This document shows positions 16,184-25,642 of a stretch of 34,676 nucleotides of DNA, one piece after another. Below the pieces are notes generated by a model. It did no database searches, was not told the DNA's origin, and was given only the letters and a program-made list of their open reading frames with translations. This stretch comes from Alphaproteobacteria bacterium 32-64-14 (GTDB taxonomy: Bacteria; Pseudomonadota; Alphaproteobacteria; Caulobacterales; Hyphomonadaceae). Position 1 is the first letter of the stretch, and every line of letters begins with the position of its first letter. The translations under genes were made by a program, and so were the position numbers. The stretch spans positions 1-34,676 of the forward strand of contig NCEM01000023.1 of the NCBI GenBank assembly GCA_002280725.1, in the 5' to 3' direction.

Positions 16184-17647
16184 ATGAACCTCTCCCGCCG
16201 CCTTTTTCTCCATTCCGGCCTGATGACGGGCGCTGCCCTCGCGGTCGCTCCCAAGATGTTCGCCGAGCCGACGCTGCCGGGCTGGCATGTCGGCTATGAG
16301 AACGCACCTGCGCAGGGCTTTGCGCCTGCGGAGATGAAGCTCGTCCAGGGCAAGGCTCCGGCCGGCCTCACGGGCACGCTTTATCGTAACGGTCCGGCGC
16401 ACTTCAAACATGGCGACACGTACGCGACGCACTGGTTTGACGGCGATGGCATGGTGCAGCGCATCGCGATCGGCGATGGCAAGGCGATGCATTCGGGCAA
16501 GTTCATCGATACGCCCAAGCGCCGCGCCGAGATGGCGGCAGGCAAGTTCCTCGCGCCGGGCTTCGGCACTGTCGGCGATCCGAGCTATCCGGTTGGATCG
16601 GCTGACGATGTGAACCCCGGCAATATCTCGGTCATGATGTCGGGCGGTGAGCTGCTGGCGCTGTGGGAAGCGGGCTCGCCCTATCGCATGGACCCCGTGA
16701 CGCTGGAGACGAAGGGTCTCAAGTCGTTCCGGAACGACCTGAAGGGCATGCCGTTCCTGGCGCACCCGAAGCGCGAGCCCGATGGGCGCGTCTGGAGCCT
16801 CGCCATGAACGGCCGCCGCGTCGGGATCTACAACATCAATCCCGATGGCTCGGCCAAGGCGTTCGGCATGGTCGACATTGGCGCCGCCCACTACATGCAC
16901 GACTGGACGATGACCGAGCGCAAGCTGGTGATCCTGTGCCAGCCGTGGATCCAGACCAAGAACATCCCGCCCTTCATCGATGGCTTCGTGTGGAAGCCGG
17001 AAGAGGGGATGAAGTACCTGATCATCGACAAGGACGATCTCACCAAAACGCGCTGGGCGCAGGGGCCGGCGCGCTCCTTCTACCATACCGGCGCGGCGTG
17101 GGAGGAAAGCGATGGCACGATCCGGCTCGATGCGGCCTTCTATCCGCAGCCTGTGCTCGGCACGGGCGGAGGCGCCGACGAGATCAAGGGCAAGTATTCG
17201 GGCGACAGCGTCTCCTCGAAACTGACCATGGCCATCATCCCGGTGTCGGGCGACGCGAAGATGATCGAGACCAGCATCGCGGGCGATTTCCCGCAGGTCG
17301 ATCCCCGCCGCCATGGCCTGTCGCGCAAGCTCACCACCATGGTGACGGGTTCATCCAACAATCAGCCCGGCGCAAACGCGCTGGCGGTGCAGGACTGGTC
17401 GTCCGGCAAGGTGCAGGTCCACGATTTCGGCCAGAACTACATGGTCGAGGAATTCCTGTTCGTGCCCAAGGGTTCGGGCGCGGCGGAGGCCGACTCGTGG
17501 CTGATCGGTACGGCGATCAACACCAAGCTGAAGCGCACCGAAGTGCATGTGTTCGACGCGGGCCATGTGTCGGACGGGCCGGTGGTGGTGTGGCAGGCGG
17601 GCTATGCTTGGCCGCTTGGCTTCCATGGGACATGGGCGGGGGCGTAA
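16184..17647 (+). CDS. Carotenoid/stilbene cleavage oxygenase with Tat signal
   Basis: Encodes 487 residues of the carotenoid oxygenase (RPE65/CCO) family. The four iron-ligand histidines can be placed in FLAHPK, HYMHDW, FYHTGAAWE and the C-terminal GFHGTW. The family uses non-haem Fe(II) and O2 to cleave double bonds in carotenoids, apocarotenoids or stilbenes. The N-terminus MNLSRRLFLHSG followed by a mild hydrophobic stretch and PKMFA is a twin-arginine signal, implying export of the folded, iron-loaded enzyme. This is unusual, since most bacterial members are cytosolic. It forms an operon with DUF2141. The substrate cannot be told from sequence alone. Confidence 0.93.
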   Translation: MNLSRRLFLHSGLMTGAALAVAPKMFAEPTLPGWHVGYENAPAQGFAPAEMKLVQGKAPAGLTGTLYRNGPAHFKHGDTYATHWFDGDGMVQRIAIGDGKAMHSGKFIDTPKRRAEMAAGKFLAPGFGTVGDPSYPVGSADDVNPGNISVMMSGGELLALWEAGSPYRMDPVTLETKGLKSFRNDLKGMPFLAHPKREPDGRVWSLAMNGRRVGIYNINPDGSAKAFGMVDIGAAHYMHDWTMTERKLVILCQPWIQTKNIPPFIDGFVWKPEEGMKYLIIDKDDLTKTRWAQGPARSFYHTGAAWEESDGTIRLDAAFYPQPVLGTGGGADEIKGKYSGDSVSSKLTMAIIPVSGDAKMIETSIAGDFPQVDPRRHGLSRKLTTMVTGSSNNQPGANALAVQDWSSGKVQVHDFGQNYMVEEFLFVPKGSGAAEADSWLIGTAINTKLKRTEVHVFDAGHVSDGPVVVWQAGYAWPLGFHGTWAGA

Positions 17648-17742
17648 GTTCAACACAACGTAACAACATTTTAGACGCGCGGGGCGGCGAAGCGGCGTAG
17701 GACGTGCTCAAACAAGAGCGCGAGACCACCCGAAACGCCGCC

Positions 17743-19029
17743 ATGACCGTCTACCGTAACGTTGCTTCCCTTATTGTCGCGGTCATGCTGTTGCAGGCGG
17801 CGTCCGGCATTCTGAGTGTGTCGACGCCGCTGGCGCTGAAGGTCATGGGCGCGTCTCCGCTCGGCGTTGGCGCTGTGGCGGCGACGTTTTCGGCCGGGTT
17901 CATGCTGGGCGCGTGGTTCGCGCCCGATATCGTGCGCCAGATCGGGCATATCCGCGCCTATTCGGCGTCCGCCGCGATCTATGCTGCCGGCATTCTCGCG
18001 ATGGCGCTCGCGTTCGATGCAGTCGGCTGGTCGGCGTTCCGGTTCTTTCAGGGGGCTGCGTCCGCGATCATGTTCACGGCAGCGGAAAGCTGGATTGCGG
18101 ATTCGACCCCGCGCTCCCAGCGCGGCCGGGTGATGGGCATGTATCAACTGCTGCTCAAGCTCGCGATCTGTGGCGGGCCGCTGCTGATTGTCGACCACGC
18201 GCCGCAGGACACCAAGCCGTTCATCTGGGCGGGACTGCTGATGGTCCTCGCCGTGGTTCCGCTTTGCGCCACACGGCGGGCGCAGCCGGTGTTGCCGGAC
18301 AAGGAGGCATTGAGCCTCAACGCCATGCTGCGTATTCCGCCCGCCGCACTGATGGGCGCGGTGATCGCGGGCCTGTGCAACACCGGCGTCACCAGCCAGC
18401 TACCGCTCTATGCGCAGGATCTGCAGCCCGGGGCAGGATCGGCTTCGGCCGCCACGCTGTATATCGCGGCGATGATCGGCGGCGTGCTGACGCAGTGGCC
18501 GGCGGGGTTGCTGTCGGACAAGGTCGACCGTCGCCTGATTGTTGCGGCGCTGGCTGCGATCGCGTTTGCGGCCTGCATCGCGCTCTATCTGACAGCAGGA
18601 AAGGTATCGTTCTCGATCACCGTGCTGTTGTCGGCGGCGTGGGGGGCGGGGGCGCTGTCCTTCTATTCGATCTCGGCCAGCCACGCGACCGACAGGGTCC
18701 AGCCCGGCCAGATCACGCAGGTGATGTCGGGCATGCTGTTTGTCTGGGCGGCCGGATCTGTGATCGGGCCGCTGCTCACCGGCGTCGTGGCCGACACCAA
18801 GGCGGGCCAGCCCGGCGTTTTTGCCGCTGTTGCGATAGGCTATTTCGCGCTGCTGGCGGCCAATCTCTGGCGGCTGGTGGTGAAGGCGCGACCCGGCAAG
18901 ACGCAACGTTCGCCCTTCATGCCTGTCGGGCAGACAAGCGTTGTGCAGGGAAAGGTCGCGGATGAGGCTGAACGCGCCACCCATCCGCCGGAAACCGGGG
19001 CGGATACCGCCCCCGCCAAGACCGTCTGA
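17743..19029 (+). CDS. MFS transporter
   Basis: Encodes 428 residues from the ATG at 17743 with about 12 hydrophobic helices. The order [25 protein letters not shown] and, in the second half, [10 protein letters not shown] resembles the YcaD-like branch of the major facilitator superfamily. The last ~50 residues are polar. Substrate and direction are unknown. An in-frame GTG at 17704 is a less likely start. It lies 95 bp after the carotenoid oxygenase on the same strand and may be co-expressed, perhaps moving a cleavage product; that link is speculative. Confidence 0.85.
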   Translation: MTVYRNVASLIVAVMLLQAASGILSVSTPLALKVMGASPLGVGAVAATFSAGFMLGAWFAPDIVRQIGHIRAYSASAAIYAAGILAMALAFDAVGWSAFRFFQGAASAIMFTAAESWIADSTPRSQRGRVMGMYQLLLKLAICGGPLLIVDHAPQDTKPFIWAGLLMVLAVVPLCATRRAQPVLPDKEALSLNAMLRIPPAALMGAVIAGLCNTGVTSQLPLYAQDLQPGAGSASAATLYIAAMIGGVLTQWPAGLLSDKVDRRLIVAALAAIAFAACIALYLTAGKVSFSITVLLSAAWGAGALSFYSISASHATDRVQPGQITQVMSGMLFVWAAGSVIGPLLTGVVADTKAGQPGVFAAVAIGYFALLAANLWRLVVKARPGKTQRSPFMPVGQTSVVQGKVADEAERATHPPETGADTAPAKTV

Positions 19030-19147
19030 CGATCCGGGAATCGCGGCCAATCGGGCACGTTGCGCACGCGCGTCCCATGCGGTAATCGCCTGCAGCGCGC
19101 AGCCGGGGCACCACGTTCTCGGGGCATCTCTCAAGGGACGATTTTTC

Positions 19148-20353
19148 ATGAACATTCATGAGCATCAGGCGAAAGAAGTCCTGAAGTCCTTCGGAGCGCC
19201 CGTTGCAAAGGGCGTCGCGATCACCTCGCTCGACCAGGCGGAAGCAGCGATCAACGCGCTCCCGGGTCCGCTGTGGGTGGTGAAATCCCAGATTCACGCG
19301 GGAGGCCGCGGCAAGGGCAAGTTCATCGAGAAGGAAGCCGGTGAAAAAGGCGGCGTCCGCCTCGGCTTCTCCAAGGAGCAGGCGCTCGAGCATGTGAAGG
19401 CGATGTTCGGCCGTCACCTTGTCACGGCGCAGACGAGCGCGGCCGGCAAACAGGTCAACCGCATCTATGTGGAAGACGGCGCCGACATCGAGAAGGAACT
19501 CTATCTCTCCATGCTGGTCGACCGCGAGACGGGCCGCGTGGCGTTCGTGGTCTCCACCGAAGGCGGCATGGATATCGAGGCGGTCGCGCACGACACGCCG
19601 GAAAAAATCCTCACCATCTCGATCGACCCGGCCACGGGCGTCACCGCTGCCGACGCTGGCAAGCTGTCGGACGCGCTGAAGCTTGATGGCGCGGCCAAGG
19701 CCGACATGAACACGCTGGCGCCGATCCTCTACAAGGCGTTCACGTCGAAAGACATGAGCATGCTGGAAGTGAATCCGCTGATCGTCATGAAAGACGGCCA
19801 CCTGCGCGTGCTGGATGCGAAAGTGTCGTTCGACGACAACGCGCTCGCGATCAAGGGCCGCCACGACGACATCCTCGCACTGCGCGACACGACGGAGGAA
19901 GACGAGAAAGAGATTGCCGCGAAGGAGTGGGACCTCGCTTACGTCCCGCTCGACGGCACGATCGGCTGCATGGTCAACGGCGCCGGCCTTGCCATGGCGA
20001 CGATGGACATCATCAAGCTGTACGGCGAAGAGCCGGCGAACTTCTGTGACGTCGGTGGCGGCGCGGGCAAGGAGAAGGTCGCAGCTGCCTTCAAGATCAT
20101 CATGCAGGACCCCAAGGTGAAGGGCATCCTCGTGAACATCTTCGGCGGTATCATGAAGTGCGATATCATCGCGGAAGGCGTTCTGGCCGCCGTGAAAGAG
20201 ACGAACCTCTCCGTGCCGCTGGTTGTCCGCCTCGAAGGCACCAATGCCGAGATGGGCAAGAAGATCATCCGTGAGTCAGGGCTCAACGTGATCCCGGCCA
20301 ACGATCTCGACGACGCCGCGCAGAAGATCGTCGCCGCCATCAAGGGCAAGTAA
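19148..20353 (+). CDS. sucC: Succinyl-CoA synthetase (ADP-forming) beta subunit
   Basis: Encodes 401 residues. The N-terminal [16 protein letters not shown] and the ATP-grasp pieces GGRGKGKF and [14 protein letters not shown] precede the C-terminal ligase domain with [16 protein letters not shown] and [15 protein letters not shown]. With SucD it makes succinate, CoA and ATP from succinyl-CoA in the TCA cycle. AAGGGA 9 bases upstream supports the ATG at 19148; the longer frame from 18941 would overlap the MFS gene. It is followed after 67 bp by sucD, with a terminator-like hairpin between them. Confidence 0.97.
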   Translation: MNIHEHQAKEVLKSFGAPVAKGVAITSLDQAEAAINALPGPLWVVKSQIHAGGRGKGKFIEKEAGEKGGVRLGFSKEQALEHVKAMFGRHLVTAQTSAAGKQVNRIYVEDGADIEKELYLSMLVDRETGRVAFVVSTEGGMDIEAVAHDTPEKILTISIDPATGVTAADAGKLSDALKLDGAAKADMNTLAPILYKAFTSKDMSMLEVNPLIVMKDGHLRVLDAKVSFDDNALAIKGRHDDILALRDTTEEDEKEIAAKEWDLAYVPLDGTIGCMVNGAGLAMATMDIIKLYGEEPANFCDVGGGAGKEKVAAAFKIIMQDPKVKGILVNIFGGIMKCDIIAEGVLAAVKETNLSVPLVVRLEGTNAEMGKKIIRESGLNVIPANDLDDAAQKIVAAIKGK

Positions 20354-20358
20354 TCAGC

Positions 20359-20386
20359 GGGCGGGCCCCACGCGGCTCGCCCTTTT
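20359..20386 (+). terminator. Terminator-like hairpin between sucC and sucD
   Basis: GGGCGGGCC (20359-20367) pairs with GGCTCGCCC (20374-20382), 9 bp with one G-U pair and a 6-base loop, directly followed by TTTT and a further T-rich stretch to 20392. It has the form of an intrinsic terminator, here inside the sucCD operon, 35 bases before the sucD ATG; it may act as a partial terminator or 3'-end stabiliser. Confidence 0.6.
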
Positions 20387-20420
20387 CGTTTTCAGGCTTT
20401 CGACCGAACAAGGCTCAGCG

Positions 20421-21332
20421 ATGTCCATCCTGATCGACAAGAACACCAAGGTTCTCACCCAGGGCATGACCGGCAAGACCGGCACGTTCCATACCGAGCA
20501 GGGCATTGCCTACGGCACGCAGTTCGTGGGCGGCATCACGCCGGGCAAGGGCGGCCAGAAATGGACCGGCAAGCTGCCGAACGGCGAGACCGTCGAGCGC
20601 CCGCTGTTCAACACGGTTGCTGAAGCCAAGGCCGCCACCGGAGCCAACGCCACGGTGATCTACGTGCCGCCGTCGGGCTGCGCTGCCGCCATCCTCGAAG
20701 CCATCGACGCTGAAATCCCGCTGATCGTCACGATCACGGAAGGCGTGCCGGTGCTCGACATGGTGAAGGTGAAGGATCGCCTTTCGAAATCGAAATCGCG
20801 CCTGATCGGGCCGAACTGCCCGGGCGTGCTGACGCCGGGCGAGTGCAAGATCGGCATCATGCCGGGCAACATCTTCTCCAAGGGCTCGGTGGGCGTTCTC
20901 TCGCGCTCGGGCACGCTGACCTATGAGGCGGTGTTCCAGACGACGAACGAGGGCCTTGGCCAGACGACTGCTGTGGGCATCGGCGGCGACCCGGTGAAGG
21001 GCACGGACTTCATCGACGTGCTCGAGATGTTCCTGGCCGACGACGCCACCAAGTCGATCATCATGATCGGCGAGATCGGCGGCTCGGGCGAGGAAGACGC
21101 GGCGCAGTTCCTGAAGGACGAAGCCAAGCGCGGCCGCAAGAAGCCGATGGTCGGCTTCATCGCCGGACGCACGGCGCCCAAGGGTCGCACCATGGGCCAC
21201 GCAGGCGCCATCGTTTCGGGCGGCAAGGGCGATGCGGAATCGAAGATCGAAGCCATGCAGTCGGCCGGCATCGTCGTCTCCGACAGCCCGGCGCGCCTGG
21301 GCGTGACGCTGTCGCAGGTCCTGAAGGGCTAG
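20421..21332 (+). CDS. sucD: Succinyl-CoA synthetase alpha subunit
   Basis: Encodes 303 residues. The CoA-binding Rossmann domain has [15 protein letters not shown] near the start and the YVPPSG loop. The ligase domain carries the phosphorylated histidine H260 in [12 protein letters not shown], preceded by [12 protein letters not shown]. Partner of SucC in the TCA cycle. Fifteen residues longer than the Escherichia coli protein, with the extra length in internal loops, as in other alphaproteobacteria. The next gene, sucA, is 264 bp away, further than in a compact suc operon. Confidence 0.97.
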   Translation: MSILIDKNTKVLTQGMTGKTGTFHTEQGIAYGTQFVGGITPGKGGQKWTGKLPNGETVERPLFNTVAEAKAATGANATVIYVPPSGCAAAILEAIDAEIPLIVTITEGVPVLDMVKVKDRLSKSKSRLIGPNCPGVLTPGECKIGIMPGNIFSKGSVGVLSRSGTLTYEAVFQTTNEGLGQTTAVGIGGDPVKGTDFIDVLEMFLADDATKSIIMIGEIGGSGEEDAAQFLKDEAKRGRKKPMVGFIAGRTAPKGRTMGHAGAIVSGGKGDAESKIEAMQSAGIVVSDSPARLGVTLSQVLKG

Positions 21333-21345
21333 GGGCGGCTCGCAT

Positions 21346-21385
21346 TCATCCTGAGGGATCGCGAAGCTATCGCCTCGAAGGATGA
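21346..21385. repeat. Imperfect palindromic repeat after sucD
   Basis: TCATCCT (21346-21352) pairs with AGGATGA (21379-21385), and GAGG (21353-21356) with CCTC (21373-21376) across a 2-base bulge. The TCATCCTGAGG...CCTCGAAGGATGA layout is a dispersed palindrome I know from many alphaproteobacterial intergenic gaps. It may also help end the sucCD transcript. Confidence 0.6.
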
Positions 21386-21596
21386 TTCAAGCCCGCCAAT
21401 GCCGTGAGAAACTGCCCAAAACGCTGGCGTTTCCGGTCCCTGCTCCCCACATGGAACGAAGTGCTAACCGGTCACGGCGTTATGTGCAGAATGTCTCACC
21501 CTTGCGGGTTGAGTCGGGCCGCAAAAAGCAGCATTTGAAGGCAGCCAATCGCGCTCGGGGCAGGGGCCCCGATTCCGGCGCAGCAGGACGCAAAAC

Positions 21597-24584
21597 ATGA
21601 CGACTGAGGCGAAGACGAGCATGGACAATGCGGCCATGCTGGACACTGCGTTCCTTTACGGGGCCAACGCCGCCTACATCGAACAGCTTTACGCCCAGTA
21701 CGCGGAAGACCCCACCTCGGTGACCGAGAGCTGGCAGCGCTTCTTCGCGGGCATCGGCGGCACGGCCGAGCAGGCGACCAAGGCCGCCAAGGGGCCGGAA
21801 TGGAAAGAGCCGCTGCGCCACCAGAATGGCGAGTTGGTCTCAGCCCTCGATGGCAACTGGGCGCCGGACGCCAAGCCTGTGCCGAAGAAGGCCCCGCAGG
21901 TCGGCCCGGTGCTCGCCCCGGCCGATCTCCATCAGCAGGTTCAGGACTCGATCCGCGCGATCATGATGATCCGCGCTTTCCGCATGCGCGGCCACCTCGC
22001 GGCGAACCTCGATCCGCTCTCGATGCTGAAGCGCGAGGAACAGCCCGAGCTTGATCCGAAAACCTACGGCTTCGGGCCGAAGGACATGGACCGCCGCATC
22101 TACATCGACAACGTGCTTGGCCTCGACTACGCGACGCCGCGCCAGATGATCGACATCCTGCGCCGCACCTATTGCGGCACGTTCGCCGTCGAGTTCATGC
22201 ACATCTCGGATCCGGAAGAGAAATCCTGGCTGCAGCAGCGTATCGAGGGCAAGGACAAGGAAATCTCGTTCACGCCGCAGGGCAAGCGCGCGATCCTCAA
22301 GAAGCTGGTTGAGGCGGAAGCTTTCGAGCGCTTCCTGCACAAGCGCTATCCTGGCACCAAGCGGTTCGGTCTCGATGGCGGTGAAGCTGCCGTCCCGGCG
22401 CTGGAGCAGATCATCAAGCGCGGCGGCGCGCTGGGCGTTGACGAGATCATCGTTGGCATGCCGCACCGTGGCCGTCTCAACGTGCTCGCGGCGGTGATGG
22501 GCAAGCCCTACCACAAGATATTCTTCGAGTTCCAGGGCGGCAACACGCAGGGCGGCGACGACTACGGCTCGGGCGACGTGAAGTATCACCTCGGCGCCTC
22601 GTCGGACCGCGAGTTCGATGGCCACAGCGTCCACCTCTCTCTGACTGCGAACCCGAGCCACCTCGAGATCGTGAATCCGGTCGTGCTGGGCAAGGCGCGC
22701 GCGAAACAGTTCTTCGACGAGGTCGAGGCGGGCGCCACGCGCGCCACCGATCCCAAGGAACGCGACCTGCGCCGCACGAAAGTGATGCCGCTGCTGCTGC
22801 ACGGCGATGCGGCGTTTGCGGGCCAAGGCGTTGTCGCTGAATGCTTTGCGTTGTCGGGGCTTGCGGGATACCGCACGGGCGGGGCGATGCACTTCATCGT
22901 CAACAACCAGATCGGCTTCACCACCGCGCCGTCCTTCTCGCGTTCCTCGCCCTATCCTTCGGACATGGCGAAAATGGTCGACGCGCCGGTCTTCCACTGC
23001 AACGGCGATGATCCGGAATCCGTCGTCTATGCAGCGAAGGTCGCCACGGAATACCGCCAGACGTTCGGCAAGGACGTCGTCATCGACATGTTCTGCTATC
23101 GCCGCTTCGGTCACAACGAGGGTGACGATCCGACGATGACGCAACCGATCATGTACGCGAAGATCCGTGACCAGTCTTCGACGCGCGAGCTGTATTCGCG
23201 CCGGCTGATGGACGAGGGCGTGATCTCCGAAGACGCGCTCGCCAACATGATCGCGGAAATGGACGCGCACCTCGACAGCGAATTCGAGAAGGCCAAGACG
23301 TTCAAGGCGGGCGCTGCTGACTGGCTCGATGGCAAATGGGCCGGCCTTGGCCTGCCGAAGGACGAGGAAGGCCGCGGCAAGACGGGCGTCGCCACAGCCA
23401 AGCTGAAAGACATCAGCAAGAAGATCACGACGATCCCGGATGGCTTCAGCATCCACAAGACAGTCGCACGCACGGTCGACTCGCGCCGCAAGATGGCGGA
23501 GACGGGCGAGGGCATCGACTGGGGCATGGCCGAGCACATGGCGTTCGCCACGCTGCTGGACGAGGGCTTCCCTGTTCGCCTGTCCGGCCAGGATTCGTGC
23601 CGCGGCACGTTCACCCAGCGCCATTCGCACTTCGTCGATCAGCAGACGGAAGAGCGCTACACGCCGCTCAACCACCTGTCGGACACGCAGGCGAACTACG
23701 AGGTCATCGACTCGCTGCTGTCGGAAGAAGCGGTGCTTGGCTACGAGTATGGCTATTCGCTGACGGCGCCGAATACGCTGACCATGTGGGAAGCGCAGTT
23801 CGGCGACTTCGCGAATGGCGCGCAGGTTCTGTTCGACCAGTTCATCTCGTCGGGCGAGCGCAAATGGCTGCGCATGTCCGGCCTCGTCTGCCTGCTGCCG
23901 CATGGCTATGAGGGGCAGGGGCCGGAGCACTCCTCCGCGCGCCTCGAGCGCTTCCTGCAAATGTGTGCGCAGGACAATATGCAGGTCGTCAACTGCACGA
24001 CGCCGGCGAACTATTTCCACGCCCTGCGCCGCCAGATGCATCGCGACTTCCGCAAGCCGCTGATCGTGATGACGCCGAAATCGCTCTTGCGCCACAAGCG
24101 CGCCGTGTCGTTCTTCAAGGACATGGGGCCGAACTCCTCGTTCCACCGCATCCTGCATGACGGCGCCGAGGTGCCTGAGTGCAAGGCGGACGTGACGCTG
24201 AAGGCCGACAAGGACATCCGCCGCGTCGTGATGTGCTCGGGCAAGGTCTATTTCGACCTGTTCGAGGAGCGCGAGAAGCGGAAGATCGACGATGTCTATC
24301 TGCTGCGCGTCGAGCAGCTCTATCCGTTCCCGGTAGCGCCGCTGATGAAGGAGCTGGCGCGCTTCCCGCAGGCCGACATGGTCTGGTGCCAGGAAGAGCC
24401 GCGCAACATGGGTTCGTGGAACTTCGTCGACTGGAACATCGAGAAGACGCTCGAGAAGCTGGACACCAAGCACAAGCGCGCCCGCTATGTCGGCCGCCCG
24501 GCGTCGGCCTCGACGGCTGCAGGCACGATGGCGCTTCACCAGAAAGAACTGCAGGCCTTCCTCGACGCGGCGTTCGAGAAGTAG
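21597..24584 (+). CDS. sucA: 2-oxoglutarate dehydrogenase E1 component
   Basis: Encodes 995 residues, the normal size for SucA. The N-terminal FLYGANAAYIEQLYAQY segment (about 19-36) is the arm that contacts the E2 subunit. Thiamine-diphosphate-domain motifs include GMPHRGRLNVLA, GDAAFAGQG (from 403) and GHNEGDDP (505-512). The C-terminal half has GQDSCRGTFTQRHS and GYEGQGPEHSSARLERFLQ. It decarboxylates 2-oxoglutarate and passes the succinyl group to SucB. An AGGA lies 8 bases before the ATG. In the usual alphaproteobacterial block sucB follows directly; here sucB is 3.8 kb on and reversed. Confidence 0.98.
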   Translation: MTTEAKTSMDNAAMLDTAFLYGANAAYIEQLYAQYAEDPTSVTESWQRFFAGIGGTAEQATKAAKGPEWKEPLRHQNGELVSALDGNWAPDAKPVPKKAPQVGPVLAPADLHQQVQDSIRAIMMIRAFRMRGHLAANLDPLSMLKREEQPELDPKTYGFGPKDMDRRIYIDNVLGLDYATPRQMIDILRRTYCGTFAVEFMHISDPEEKSWLQQRIEGKDKEISFTPQGKRAILKKLVEAEAFERFLHKRYPGTKRFGLDGGEAAVPALEQIIKRGGALGVDEIIVGMPHRGRLNVLAAVMGKPYHKIFFEFQGGNTQGGDDYGSGDVKYHLGASSDREFDGHSVHLSLTANPSHLEIVNPVVLGKARAKQFFDEVEAGATRATDPKERDLRRTKVMPLLLHGDAAFAGQGVVAECFALSGLAGYRTGGAMHFIVNNQIGFTTAPSFSRSSPYPSDMAKMVDAPVFHCNGDDPESVVYAAKVATEYRQTFGKDVVIDMFCYRRFGHNEGDDPTMTQPIMYAKIRDQSSTRELYSRRLMDEGVISEDALANMIAEMDAHLDSEFEKAKTFKAGAADWLDGKWAGLGLPKDEEGRGKTGVATAKLKDISKKITTIPDGFSIHKTVARTVDSRRKMAETGEGIDWGMAEHMAFATLLDEGFPVRLSGQDSCRGTFTQRHSHFVDQQTEERYTPLNHLSDTQANYEVIDSLLSEEAVLGYEYGYSLTAPNTLTMWEAQFGDFANGAQVLFDQFISSGERKWLRMSGLVCLLPHGYEGQGPEHSSARLERFLQMCAQDNMQVVNCTTPANYFHALRRQMHRDFRKPLIVMTPKSLLRHKRAVSFFKDMGPNSSFHRILHDGAEVPECKADVTLKADKDIRRVVMCSGKVYFDLFEEREKRKIDDVYLLRVEQLYPFPVAPLMKELARFPQADMVWCQEEPRNMGSWNFVDWNIEKTLEKLDTKHKRARYVGRPASASTAAGTMALHQKELQAFLDAAFEK

Positions 24585-24609
24585 GGCTGCTGTCCTGTGC
24601 GCTTGCAAA

Positions 24610-24643
24610 GCGGCCGGCCCTCGGGTCCGCCGTTTTTGTTTTG
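24610..24643 (+). terminator. Probable intrinsic terminator of sucA
   Basis: An imperfect GC-rich hairpin (about 24610-24630, GCG/CGC outer and GGCCC/GGGTC inner pairs) is followed by TTTTTGTTTT (24633-24642), 25 bases after the sucA stop. It also separates sucA from the convergent esterase gene. Confidence 0.55.
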
Positions 24644-24645
24644 GG

Positions 24646-25545
24646 CTAGCGCCCCGCGTGCGCGGCGGCCCACTGGCCGAGGCGGTCGATGGCTTCGCGG
24701 GCTTGGCTCAGCATCGGGTAGCGCGCCTGGAAGACGTGGAACATGTCCGGCCAGATCTCGAGCGTGACGGGGCAGCCTGCAGCGCCGAGGCGTTCTGCCA
24801 GCGCGGTTGAATCCGACATCAGGATCTCGGCCTCGCCGGTCTGGATGTAGGCGGGCGGCAGGCCGCGCATGTCGGCGTCCAGCATGGGCAGTACGTTGGG
24901 GCCGCCAAAATATTCGTTGGCGCGCAGGCTGAGGCCCTTGGTGGTGAGGAAGGGATCGCGCTGCGCCTTGGCCGCGTGGCTCCAGCCGCGATTGGCGAGA
25001 TCGACCCAGGGGCTGAGCAGCATGAGGCCGGCGGGTTGGGCGATGCCCAGCTCTTTCAGCTTGAGCGCGGTGGCGACCGCAAGGCTGCCGCCGGCGCTGT
25101 CGCCAGCGAGAATGATGTTTTTCGCTGCGACGCCTTCGGCGAGCACGGCGCGATAGGTGGTGACGCAATCTTCCAGCGCGGCGGGATGCCTGTGCTCGGG
25201 CGCTAGGCGGTAATCCGGCAGGATGGTTGCGGTGCGGGCGCGCACGGCGACCTGCGAGGCAAGGCCCTTGTGGCTGCGCGAGGAGCCCATCGAGAACCCG
25301 CCGCCATGCAGCCAGAGGATCACATGATCGCCATTGGCCCCCTTGGGCAGCAGGCCAAGACAGGACACGCCGCCAAGATCGATGTCGGAATGGGTCGACA
25401 TCTCGGGCATGGGATCGTTTTCGGCAAAGGCGTCATAGGCCCTGCGCACCGCGGAAAAGTCGGTGGGATCAACGCCGCGCAAGCGGCCTGCAACGGCCTC
25501 ACGCGCTTGCGCCAGTTCACCCACCAGGGCCGTAACGGTGCTCAA
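24646..25545 (-). CDS. Alpha/beta hydrolase of the HSL (HGGG) esterase family
   Basis: Encodes 299 residues. The oxyanion-hole HGGG (80-83), the nucleophile S150 in GDSAGG, an acid in the ILMSDS segment (about 245) and the histidine H270 (DMFHVF) form the full family IV (hormone-sensitive-lipase-like) set; DYRLAPEH is also typical. It hydrolyses short-chain esters in the cytoplasm. The start is TTG at 25545: GGAGGG lies 6 bases upstream, and no ATG gives a plausible N-terminus. Located between sucA and lpd, it has no obvious TCA role. The gap to lpd is 97 bp on the same strand. Confidence 0.88.
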   Translation of the reverse strand: MSTVTALVGELAQAREAVAGRLRGVDPTDFSAVRRAYDAFAENDPMPEMSTHSDIDLGGVSCLGLLPKGANGDHVILWLHGGGFSMGSSRSHKGLASQVAVRARTATILPDYRLAPEHRHPAALEDCVTTYRAVLAEGVAAKNIILAGDSAGGSLAVATALKLKELGIAQPAGLMLLSPWVDLANRGWSHAAKAQRDPFLTTKGLSLRANEYFGGPNVLPMLDADMRGLPPAYIQTGEAEILMSDSTALAERLGAAGCPVTLEIWPDMFHVFQARYPMLSQAREAIDRLGQWAAAHAGR

Positions 25546-25642
25546 ACCGTTCCCTCCACACGCCTATGCCCCTGCAAAAGCCAAGCACAAGCGCCCCGCA
25601 AAGACCATGCCGTTTGACAGAGGTTCACTGCGCGAGCGCAGC

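Noticed and set aside
18941..19147. Longer SucC frame overlapping the MFS gene
   Set aside because: Residues before MNIHEHQ are Arg/Pro-rich noise; the ribosome-binding site is at 19148.
21453..21481. GGAAC...CGTT pair upstream of sucA as a general-stress (EcfG-type) promoter
   Set aside because: The spacer is 20 bases, longer than the 16-17 usual for that sigma factor.
21840..24608. 922-codon open frame antisense to sucA
   Set aside because: It is a shadow of GC-rich coding DNA: no domain, Arg/His-rich composition and full overlap with a well-supported gene.
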